NCBI RefSeq assembly: GCF_018130955.1
Contig: NZ_JAFCJM010000067.1
Coordinates: 1 to 37,667 of the forward strand
Direction: 5' to 3'
From: Bradyrhizobium liaoningense
GTDB lineage: Bacteria > Pseudomonadota > Alphaproteobacteria > Rhizobiales > Xanthobacteraceae
Length of the DNA stretch: 37,667 bases
The notes beneath the pieces are model-generated. The model had not been told where the DNA came from. It did not search any database and was given only the letters and a program-made list of their open reading frames with translations. The position numbers and the translations under genes are program-made. Below, piece after piece: positions 31,666 to 37,667 of this stretch (the stretch's first letter is position 1; each line of letters starts with the position of its first letter).

Positions 31666-32529
31666 ATGACAGTCAAAGCCCTCATCGCCTCTTTCACCCA
31701 GCAGGAAGACCTCAATTTCCTGCTCACCAACCGTATCCCCCGGGCGGCGCTGACCCGCTTCATGGGCTGGTTCTCGAAGATCGAGAATCCGCTGGTGCGC
31801 GACGGCTCGATCGCGCTCTGGAAGCTGTTCTCCGATCTCGATTTGTCGGAGGCGCGCAAGACGCATTTCAAGAGCCTGCACGACTGTTTCACGCGGGAGC
31901 TGAAGCCGGGCCTGCGCCCCTTTGACATGGACCCGGGAATCGTCGCCAGCCCCTCGGACGGCATCGTCGGCGCGCACGGACGGATTGCGGACACCGAGCT
32001 GTTTCAGGTCAAGGGCGCGCCGTACTCACTGCTGGACCTCGTCGGCGATCCCGCGGTCGTCGAGCAGCATCGCAACGGCACCTTCCTCACGGTGCGGCTG
32101 ACCTCGAGCATGTATCATCGCTTCCACGCGCCCTATGACGCGCATATCGAGCGCGTGACGCTGATCCACGGCGATGTCTGGAACGTCAATCCGATTGCGC
32201 TGAAGCGGGTCGAGCGCTTGTTCTGCAAGAACGAGCGCGCGGTGATCCGCACGCATCTCAGTTCTGGCGAGGCCGTGACGCTGGTGCCTGTCGCGGCGAT
32301 CCTGGTCGCCAGCATCCGGCTGCATTTTCTCGACATGGTGTTGAATGCGCAGACCTGGGGACCGGTCAATTTTCCCTGCGACGTCAACGTGAAGAAGGGC
32401 GAGGAACTCGGCTGGTTCGAGCACGGCTCGACCATCATCATGCTCGCGCCCGGTGACTTCGCGTTCTGTGACGGCATTGCCGAAGGCGCGCGCATACGCG
32501 CGGGTCAGCCGCTGCTTCGCCGAAGGTAG
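31666..32529 (+). CDS. psd: Phosphatidylserine decarboxylase proenzyme, E. coli-like
   Basis: This is 287 residues, aligned by eye along the full length of E. coli Psd. The family triad is seen as D98 in ASPSDGIV, H154 in YHRFHAPYD, and S255 in the self-cleavage site EHGSTI. Cleavage before S255 would make the beta chain (1-254) and a pyruvoyl alpha chain (255-287). The enzyme converts phosphatidylserine to phosphatidylethanolamine at the inner membrane. Rhizobia usually have a shorter (about 230-residue) Psd, so this could be a second enzyme; that is recall, not a search. Context with the PmtA-like gene supports a lipid head-group cluster. Confidence 0.87.
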   Translation: MTVKALIASFTQQEDLNFLLTNRIPRAALTRFMGWFSKIENPLVRDGSIALWKLFSDLDLSEARKTHFKSLHDCFTRELKPGLRPFDMDPGIVASPSDGIVGAHGRIADTELFQVKGAPYSLLDLVGDPAVVEQHRNGTFLTVRLTSSMYHRFHAPYDAHIERVTLIHGDVWNVNPIALKRVERLFCKNERAVIRTHLSSGEAVTLVPVAAILVASIRLHFLDMVLNAQTWGPVNFPCDVNVKKGEELGWFEHGSTIIMLAPGDFAFCDGIAEGARIRAGQPLLRRR

Positions 32530-32591
32530 CCTTCATTCCGCCGTGTCGGCGCCCTTTATCGTCGTGGGGACAACACGACAGGTCACGAGCG

Positions 32592-33161
32592 ATGGCGCGG
32601 GCGCCGGTTCTGGCGGCAGGTGGAATTGTGCTGCGGCGTGGTGCGACCCCGCTGATCGCGGTCGTGCGCCAACGCAAGCGCAATGAATGGGTGTTGCCGA
32701 AGGGCAAGCTCGACGACGGCGAGACGCCGAAGGAAGCCGCGCATCGCGAGGTGCTCGAAGAGACGGGACATGATGTGTCCGTGCACGAGTTTTTGGGCAC
32801 GCTGGCCTATCAATCCGGCGGCCGCTCAAAGATCGTGCATTTCTGGCGCATGGAGGCCAATGGTGCGCCGGTCCGCAAGCTGATGAACGATATCAAGGCG
32901 GTGGATTGGGTGACGCTGGAGGACGCCGTCAAACGTCTCTCGCGCGAATATGAGCGCGCCTTCCTGAGCCATGTCGGCCCCGTCGCGTTCGCGGCCGCCG
33001 GCGTCGCGCCGGCGATCGAGGCCGAAGCAACGCCGCCGCTTGCGCTCGACGACGTCGAGGCCGCAATGCAGACGCTGACGCCGGCCGAAGCCGCCTCCGT
33101 CGACGCACTGCGTCACGGCCTGTTGCAGAAGGTGAAAGCCTGGCTGCGCGGCGAGGCGTGA
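32592..33161 (+). CDS. Nudix hydrolase
   Basis: This is 189 residues. The Nudix box is perfect: G38, E44, R52, E53, E56, E57 and G59 in GKLDDGETPKEAAHREVLEETGH. The N-terminal strand AAGGIVLRRG and the VHFWRMEANG strand are typical of the MutT/Ap4A-hydrolase group. Residues 130-189 form an extra C-terminal helical stretch (AIEAEATPPLALDDVEAAMQ) with no known motif. It hydrolyses a nucleoside diphosphate linked to another moiety, with unknown specificity. It is 62 bases after the psd stop, so it may share its transcript. Confidence 0.9.
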   Translation: MARAPVLAAGGIVLRRGATPLIAVVRQRKRNEWVLPKGKLDDGETPKEAAHREVLEETGHDVSVHEFLGTLAYQSGGRSKIVHFWRMEANGAPVRKLMNDIKAVDWVTLEDAVKRLSREYERAFLSHVGPVAFAAAGVAPAIEAEATPPLALDDVEAAMQTLTPAEAASVDALRHGLLQKVKAWLRGEA

Positions 33162-33200
33162 GATTGAACGAGATGCCGTGCTGGCGGTGTACGTTGCTGT

Positions 33201-33380
33201 GCCCTCGCCCCTTGTGGGAGAGGGCAACTCCGTTGGGAGACAAGAGCTCACTGGGGTGAGGGGTCTGTCTCCGCGGATAGAGACCCCTCATCCGGCGCCG
33301 TAGCCGAAGCTTCGCTTCGGCGTTCTTAAGAACGGCGGCCGAAGGCCGCCTACGCCACCTTCTCCCACAAGGGGAGAAGG
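33201..33380. repeat. Mosaic repeat, complete copy
   Basis: The left half has GCCCTCGCCCCTTGTGGGAGAGGGC, then a gtgaggggtctgtctccgcggatagagacccctcatccggcgcc block. The centre has small inverted repeats (gaagcttcgcttcgg, gcggccgaaggccgc). The right half is CCACCTTCTCCCACAAGGGGAGAAGG. The left half matches 37486-37594 and the right half matches 156-181. It ends 8 bases before the FecR stop and could act as its terminator. Confidence 0.85.
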
Positions 33381-33388
33381 AAGAAGAC

Positions 33389-34873
33389 TCAACGCCGCTC
33401 CTTCTTCTCCTTCGGCGCAGGCGCCGGCTTGCTTGGCGCTGCGACGGGCCGCTGCACACCGGGCAGTCGCTGCTGCAATCCGGGGACGCGCTGGACGCCG
33501 CCTTGCTGCGGCGGAAGTGCTGCCGGTGCGCCGGGTTGTCCGGGCTGCAATCCCGTGCGCGGTGTTGGCGTAGGCGTCACGCTCGGCTGCGCCGGCGTGG
33601 TGCCGCCTTGCTGCGGAAGTGTCTGCCCGTTACGCGGCAATTGAGTTTGCGGCGGGCCGCCGGGCTGCGTGGTCTGGCCGCCGCGCGGTGGAATCCCCGC
33701 CGGCTGACCGGTGCCTTGCTGCTGACCCTGACCCGCGCGCGGCGTGCCCGGAGTCTGCCCTTGTCCTGCGCGCGGCGCGCCCGGCTGCGCGGCACCGCCC
33801 TGCCGCTGCGGCGGCTGCGTGCCCTGACGGTTAGGCGTACCCGGCGGCGTCGGCTGACCCGGACGGTTCTGGCCCGGCTGGCCGTTCGGACGCTGCTGCT
33901 GTTGCGGTTGCGCCGGCACGGCATTCGGCCGCTGCTGCGGCGGTTGACCCGGCTGACCCTGCCGCTGCGGGCGGTTCGGGTTGAGCACGCCCGGATTGGC
34001 GCGGCGGAAGTCGCGCTGCTCGGTGACGATCTGCCGTCCCGTGGTCTGGGCCAAATGCACCTGGCGGACAAAACCCTGGTCGCGCGCGATCTGCTGCTGC
34101 GGGATGGTGATGGGCACGGCGGCGAAGCGCATGCCGCCGGTGCCGGGGCGGATCGCAAAACCGCTGGAGGCCTGCGTCAGGAATCCGAGCCGGCCGCCGC
34201 TGGTGCGGTCGTTGACCTCGATGCGTCCAACCCGTCCGTCGGCGTCGGGATAGAGCTTGATGTTGACGTTGTTGGCCGCCACAGCGCCGGCGCTCGTGCT
34301 TTCCGGCACCTCGACGACGCCGGTGGTGCCGCGGATGCCGAGCGTCGCGGTCGGCGTCGTGATCGTCATGTCGCCGGTCTTGGCCACCGCCGCGGCAACG
34401 AAGGCGACCGTGCCCTTGCCGACGTCGAAGATCGCCGCGTTCTGCTTGCCGCCGTCCTCATAGACGTAATTGTCGATGGTGATCTTTGCGGAGGCCGAGA
34501 GATTGAACGTCGTGGAATCGTTGAAGGTGATGCTGAGCGACGAGCTCGACGCCGTCTGCACGGTGTCGTTGAGATAGATGTCGTCGCGAACTTTCAGCGA
34601 GATCGAGTTCTTGTTGCGGATCACGGTCGCAATCCCCGTGACCGCAGCGACGTTGCCGATCGGCTCCTCGACCGGCTCCGCAGTCGGCGGCGTCGATGCA
34701 GCGGGGGTTTGCGGCGCGGCCGGTGTTGCGTCAGGCGTCGGTTGTGCCTGCGCAAGCTCCATTCGCCCGGACGCGCGGGCATCGCTCGCGCCAGCCATGA
34801 CGGGGGTCAGCAATGGAAGCGCCAACAAAGGGAGCGCAATGGCGCAGCGGCGCCAGGCCAGCATCAATGCCAC
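33389..34873 (-). CDS. FecR-domain exported protein with a Pro/Gln-rich tail
   Basis: This is 494 residues. GTG 34873 is the likely start, with GGGAC upstream; ATG 34864 is possible. A signal peptide lies at 1 to about 28. The FecR domain is at about 70-200: GIATVIRNKNSISLKVRDDIYLNDTVQTASSSSLSITFNDSTTFNLSASAKITID, then a second strand set with GTVAFVAAAVAKTGDMTITTPTATLGIRGTTGVVEV. From residue 280 the chain is disordered and rich in Pro, Gln, Gly and Arg. Such proteins are periplasmic or cell-surface; no FecI or TonB partner is visible nearby, so a sigma-factor role is unlikely. Confidence 0.83.
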   Translation of the reverse strand: MALMLAWRRCAIALPLLALPLLTPVMAGASDARASGRMELAQAQPTPDATPAAPQTPAASTPPTAEPVEEPIGNVAAVTGIATVIRNKNSISLKVRDDIYLNDTVQTASSSSLSITFNDSTTFNLSASAKITIDNYVYEDGGKQNAAIFDVGKGTVAFVAAAVAKTGDMTITTPTATLGIRGTTGVVEVPESTSAGAVAANNVNIKLYPDADGRVGRIEVNDRTSGGRLGFLTQASSGFAIRPGTGGMRFAAVPITIPQQQIARDQGFVRQVHLAQTTGRQIVTEQRDFRRANPGVLNPNRPQRQGQPGQPPQQRPNAVPAQPQQQQRPNGQPGQNRPGQPTPPGTPNRQGTQPPQRQGGAAQPGAPRAGQGQTPGTPRAGQGQQQGTGQPAGIPPRGGQTTQPGGPPQTQLPRNGQTLPQQGGTTPAQPSVTPTPTPRTGLQPGQPGAPAALPPQQGGVQRVPGLQQRLPGVQRPVAAPSKPAPAPKEKKERR

Positions 34874-34967
34874 GAGGAGTCCCGATTGGAAAACAGGCGA
34901 GGTCGTCGGATTTCAGCCGGAGCCGGCTGAATGGCGGATGAACGCTTGTGTCACAAGCGCGCATCAC

Positions 34968-35002
34968 GAGCAAACGCCACGCCCCGGTTTTCGGGACGTG
35001 GC
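34968..35002 (-). terminator. Likely terminator after the Cys-rich gene
   Basis: GCCACGTCCCG and CGGGGCGTGGC (34976-35002) pair with a short AAAAC loop and one mismatch. On the minus strand the stem is followed by GTTTGC, a weak U tract, 25 bases past the stop at 35028. Confidence 0.6.
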
Positions 35003-35027
35003 GCCATCATCAGACCAAGATGTTGGA

Positions 35028-35342
35028 TCAGCCGCGCTTGTGCGGATCGATGTTCATCGGCTTCGAGGTTTTCGCCGGCGAATAGTTGGCGGGCGTTGCC
35101 GCGGGCTCGGACCTGAAGACAGCCTTGCAGCCGTCGCTGAGCTGCGCGCGATTGCGGATCATGCAGGCGGTGACGCGGTCGACGTCCGGAATCTCGGAGC
35201 TGCACAGGCGCATCGCATCGCCGGTGCACATCTGCTCCTGCTCCTGCGTGTAAGCGTAGGATGCCGTCGAAAGCGTGCCCAGCACGAAGGTTGCTGCCGC
35301 GAGCATGGTGCAGTTGCGGATCGTCGAAGCGATGAAGGCCAT
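35028..35342 (-). CDS. Small exported protein with Cys-rich repeat
   Basis: This is 104 residues. A signal peptide lies at 1 to about 30 (ending TASYA-YT). Four Cys at about 39, 47, 60 and 72 fit the Cys-rich repeat of the GLG1/PF00839 type: CTGDAMRLCSSEIPDVDRVTACMIRNRAQLSDGCKAVF. The charged C-terminal tail is not conserved. Function is unknown; the fold is a helical disulfide-bonded unit. It carries the three-GAAAC upstream element shared with the transpeptidase gene. Confidence 0.8.
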   Translation of the reverse strand: MAFIASTIRNCTMLAAATFVLGTLSTASYAYTQEQEQMCTGDAMRLCSSEIPDVDRVTACMIRNRAQLSDGCKAVFRSEPAATPANYSPAKTSKPMNIDPHKRG

Positions 35343-35412
35343 TCCGTTGTCCCCTCAAGAAATGTCAGCGCCGGAGTGGCGCGTCGTCGGGCGGGACAAG
35401 TAGGGGAGGGTC

Positions 35413-35470
35413 GTTTCAGAAATTTGTCGTGCGAACGCAAAATGGTTTCGTCGCGTGCGGGATTTGTTTC
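35413..35470 (-). promoter_or_regulatory. Three-GAAAC upstream element, copy 2
   Basis: On the minus strand GAAAC is at 35470-35466, 35449-35445 and 35417-35413. The blocks ATGAAACAA and CGCGACGAAACC are shared with 27033-27090. Gaps between the sites are 16 and 27 bases, against 15 and 28 in the other copy. The last site is about 70 bases before the start at 35342. Confidence 0.55.
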
Positions 35471-35485
35471 ATTAACTCTTTGTTT

Positions 35486-35595
35486 GTCATTCCGGGCGCG
35501 CAGAGCGCGACCCGGAATCTCGAAGTTGTGGAGCGGGATCCCACATTGCGCAATTGCGCAATGGGGTTCGAGGCTGCGCATCGCCCCGGGATGAC
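35486..35595. repeat. cgtcattccggg palindromic repeat
   Basis: GTCATTCCGGGCGCG at the left pairs with CGCCCCGGGATGAC at the right, with inner inverted blocks (cccacattgcgcaattgcgcaatgggg). It is related to 11223-11306. It separates the Cys-rich gene promoter region from the end of the DUF2147 gene. Confidence 0.8.
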
Positions 35596-35603
35596 GCTGC
35601 GCG

Positions 35604-36377
35604 TCAGCTCACGCGCTTCCAGGTCTGGCCGCCGCAGAACATGCCGCCGAAGGCGCAGCCCTGTACGCGCAGGGCATTCGGGCCCTTCATCGCGATCGTC
35701 GAGTCGTAGTTGCGGCCGGAGTCGGGGTCGTGGATGCGGCCGGTCCACTTGGCGCCATCAGGGCGCATGTTGATCAAGATCTTCTCGTTGGACTTCTCGG
35801 CGTAGCCGCAGAGATTGGCGCCGCACTGTTCGACGCGGACATTGCCCTTGTTCTCTTCGGTCGCCCACAAGCCGAGCGGCGTGGTCGGCACGGCAACCGG
35901 CGCAGGCGCCGCGGCAACCGGAGCCGGAGCGGTGACGATCGGCGCAGCAACGGGAGCCGGAGCGGGAACGGGCGCAGGCGCGGTCGTGGTCGAGGTATCG
36001 AAGCCGACGCCGGGCGCAGCAGCGGCGACCGCGGTGGACGGTGCCGGCGGCGCGGTAACGGTCGGAGCGACGGAAGCCGGAGCCTGGACCTGAGTCTGCG
36101 GAGCGGCCGGTGCGGGCGCGGGCGTCGTCGTTGTGTTCGACGCGACGTCGTCGTTATCCTTGGAGCCGAAACCTTTAAGGTCGATGTCCTTCAACGTGAT
36201 CGGCTTGTTCGACAGGCCTGGCGCCACGATGGTGACGCAGTTCAGCGAGGCGCAATTCTTCGGCGCCTGGATGTGGATCTTCTGTCCTTCGATCTCGAAG
36301 GAGATCGAGCTGCCGGCATGCGCGACGGCGGTTGAGGCAAGGAAAAGAGCGGTGGCGGCGATACAGAGCTTCTTCAT
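35604..36377 (-). CDS. DUF2147-domain exported protein, paralogue 1
   Basis: This is 257 residues from ATG 36377 with a GGGAGGG site; an earlier frame to 36503 has none. A signal peptide lies at 1-21 (AHA-GS). A conserved N-terminal unit (ISFEIEGQKIHIQAPKNCASLNCVTI) is followed by an Ala/Pro/Thr-rich linker (about 80-165) and a DUF2147 domain at about 165-257 (LGLWATEENKGNVRVEQCGANLCGYA ... GCAFGGMFCGGQTWKRV). Four Cys form likely disulfides. The same N-terminal unit and DUF2147 domain are in the divergent gene 36607-37461. It is periplasmic, with unknown function. Confidence 0.87.
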   Translation of the reverse strand: MKKLCIAATALFLASTAVAHAGSSISFEIEGQKIHIQAPKNCASLNCVTIVAPGLSNKPITLKDIDLKGFGSKDNDDVASNTTTTPAPAPAAPQTQVQAPASVAPTVTAPPAPSTAVAAAAPGVGFDTSTTTAPAPVPAPAPVAAPIVTAPAPVAAAPAPVAVPTTPLGLWATEENKGNVRVEQCGANLCGYAEKSNEKILINMRPDGAKWTGRIHDPDSGRNYDSTIAMKGPNALRVQGCAFGGMFCGGQTWKRVS

Positions 36378-36606
36378 GACACCCTCCCAAGATGCTCGGT
36401 GAAATCGGTATGGCCTGGAGTCGGTGGAACCTTCAGCGTGGTTCGACCCTAGGCCGTGCGCCGCAAACCTTCTGTGACTGACGTCACGACGCCCGCTCCG
36501 CAAACCCTGAATGCAGGGTGAGCCAAGGGGAGCAAAGGGTGAGCAAAATCACATTCAGCCCAGATGACCTTCTCGTAAGTTTTGAGCCATCCTCTGGGAG
36601 GCTCCG

Positions 36607-37461
36607 ATGAAGCGACTTGGAATGCTCCTTGGATTGTTCATCGTCCCGATGGCGATCAGCTCGTCCGCGGAAGCCGGCTCCTACTCTTTTGTGATCGGGG
36701 GCCGGCACATCCATATCGAGGCGCCACGGAACTGCAGGTCGAGCTCCTGCGTCTCGGTCTCGTCGTCCGGCCCGTTCGAGCGCAAATCCGAGCCGAGGGT
36801 CGAGGCGGCCGCGCCGATCGCCGCACCTCCGATCCCGCCCGCACAAGTGACCGCTCCCGCGCCGGCCTGCACGCCTTCACCTGCTCCGGTCAAACCCGCT
36901 GCGCCGATCATTGCTGCGGCGCCGCCGCCTCTACCGCCGGCCGCGCCGGTGCTTGCCTCCACCACTGCGCAGGATGTCGCGCTACCGCCGCTGCCGAAGG
37001 TCGAGCCGCCGAAAATCGAACCGCCGAAGACATCGTCCCTCGAGCCTCCGCCTCCCGCCAAACCGGACATCACGCCGGTCTCGCAGCGGAGCGAGGACGA
37101 TCCCGTCGATGGGCCACTCGGCCAATGGGAAACCGAGGGCGGAAAGGGCACCGTTCGCATCGAGCGCTGCGGTGTAGCGCTCTGCGGCTTCGCACTGACC
37201 GAGGCCGCGTCGGACAAGGGCGAGAGCGTGCTCGTCAACATGAAGCCGAAATCGGCATCGGTCTGGAGCGGCAGCGTCTACAGTCGCGACACCGGCAACA
37301 CTTATTATGCGACGATGACGCTGAAGAGCCAAAACAGGCTTCACGTCGAAGCCTGCGCACTCGGCCGCTTCTTCTGCTCCGGCAACTTCTGGACGCGGAT
37401 CGAGGAGCGGCAGGGCAAGCTGCTGACGACGCAGCGACAGGGGAGTGGCGCGCGGTCGTAG
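36607..37461 (+). CDS. DUF2147-domain exported protein, paralogue 2
   Basis: This is 284 residues from ATG 36607 with a GGGAGGC site. A signal peptide lies at 1-23 (AEA-GS). The N-terminal unit YSFVIGGRHIHIEAPRNCRSSSCVSV matches that of the divergent paralogue, then a Pro/Ala-rich linker (about 55-160), then DUF2147: GQWETEGGKGTVRIERCGVALCGFAL ... ACALGRFFCSGNFWTRI. Both linkers are Pro-rich but diverged, so duplication is old or the linker evolves fast. The 229-base divergent gap includes TGACGTCA at 36479-36486. Confidence 0.88.
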   Translation: MKRLGMLLGLFIVPMAISSSAEAGSYSFVIGGRHIHIEAPRNCRSSSCVSVSSSGPFERKSEPRVEAAAPIAAPPIPPAQVTAPAPACTPSPAPVKPAAPIIAAAPPPLPPAAPVLASTTAQDVALPPLPKVEPPKIEPPKTSSLEPPPPAKPDITPVSQRSEDDPVDGPLGQWETEGGKGTVRIERCGVALCGFALTEAASDKGESVLVNMKPKSASVWSGSVYSRDTGNTYYATMTLKSQNRLHVEACALGRFFCSGNFWTRIEERQGKLLTTQRQGSGARS

Positions 37462-37485
37462 ATCCGCCTCACCGCTCGTTCGGTG

Positions 37486-37594
37486 CACCCTCTCCCCTTG
37501 TGGGAGAGGGTGCCGAGCGAAGCTCGGCGGGTGAGGGGTTTCTCCCCACGGATGAGATCGCGGGGAGAACCCCTCACCCGGCGCTTCGCGTGAG
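37486..37594. repeat. Mosaic repeat, left half only
   Basis: CACCCTCTCCCC and GGGAGAGGGTG frame a palindrome, followed by gtgaggggtttctccccacgg ... cccctcacccggcgc. This matches the left half of the repeat at 33201-33380. The right half is absent; the IS end follows instead. Confidence 0.8.
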
Positions 37595-37605
37595 CAACCG
37601 GCGAG

Positions 37606-37667
37606 ATGGGTAACAGTTCAAACCGACGACATGGGTAACACAATTCTTGTTTCGTTCAGGTCTGTTG
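37606..37667. mobile_element. End of an insertion sequence, running off the right edge
   Basis: ATGGGTAACAG, five variable bases, then ACCGACGACATGGGTAACA (37606-37640) match the left-edge motif in inverted orientation. After the 35-bp motif the sequence differs from the left end, so this may be the opposite end of the same IS type. No transposase start is visible in the 27 bases that remain. Confidence 0.7.

Noticed and set aside
33503..34930. 475-codon plus-strand frame, Arg/Leu-rich
   Set aside because: Antisense of the FecR-domain gene; its composition simply mirrors the Pro/Gln-rich tail on the other strand.
1..37667. Whole window as a composite transposon
   Set aside because: The interior is mostly ordinary chromosomal genes with native repeats and uniform composition; IS ends at both edges are better explained by assembly breaks or repeat targeting.

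Overview
The window reads as chromosomal DNA of a high-GC alphaproteobacterium of the Bradyrhizobium/Rhodopseudomonas group. The grounds are the codon usage, several families of intergenic palindromic repeats that I associate with that group (gggtgggttagc, cgtcattccggg, cgtcatgcccggg and ctcccacaaggggag types), and small protein families I know mainly from these bacteria. Both edges fall inside an insertion-sequence end with the same 35-bp motif (100-134 and 37606-37640). The window therefore looks like one IS-to-IS segment, which is where a draft assembly would break.

Left part (1-6270): a partial transposase start, a small exported protein, then a two-gene operon made of a seven-repeat lectin-like propeller fused to an HExxHxxGxxH zinc protease (1342-2874) and a HEAT-repeat protein (877-1332). 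After these come an exported HExxH protein, a Mug-type DNA glycosylase, a DUF6429-like small protein with an HD-type hydrolase, and a small unknown protein. Thiamine block (6301-11212, minus strand): a sigma70-like promoter, a TPP riboswitch, thiO-thiS-thiG-thiE with overlapping or nearly touching genes, a repeat, thiC, and an intrinsic terminator.

Middle (11308-26952): a lytic transglycosylase, a zinc-ribbon protein, an OmpR/EnvZ-type two-component pair, a Ser/Thr-rich protein, a PRC-barrel protein behind an EcfG-like promoter, a polyamine-type ABC importer operon, a DUF4403 protein, a MAPEG protein, an SMP-30/GNAT/dienelactone-hydrolase run, a cytochrome c, an exported Cys-rich protein and an L,D-transpeptidase.

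Right part (27224-37461): a probable membrane-lipid island. It holds a GT4 glycosyltransferase, a PmtA-like methyltransferase and an Mpo1/DUF962-like membrane protein on the plus strand, then a divergent pair of a long GSAM-like aminotransferase and an E. coli-type phosphatidylserine decarboxylase, then a Nudix hydrolase. It ends with a FecR-domain protein with a Pro/Gln-rich tail, a Cys-rich exported protein, and two divergent DUF2147 paralogues.

The best candidates for something undescribed are the propeller-metzincin/HEAT operon, the lipid island, and a three-GAAAC promoter element shared by two distant genes. No tRNA, rRNA, CRISPR array or prophage was seen.
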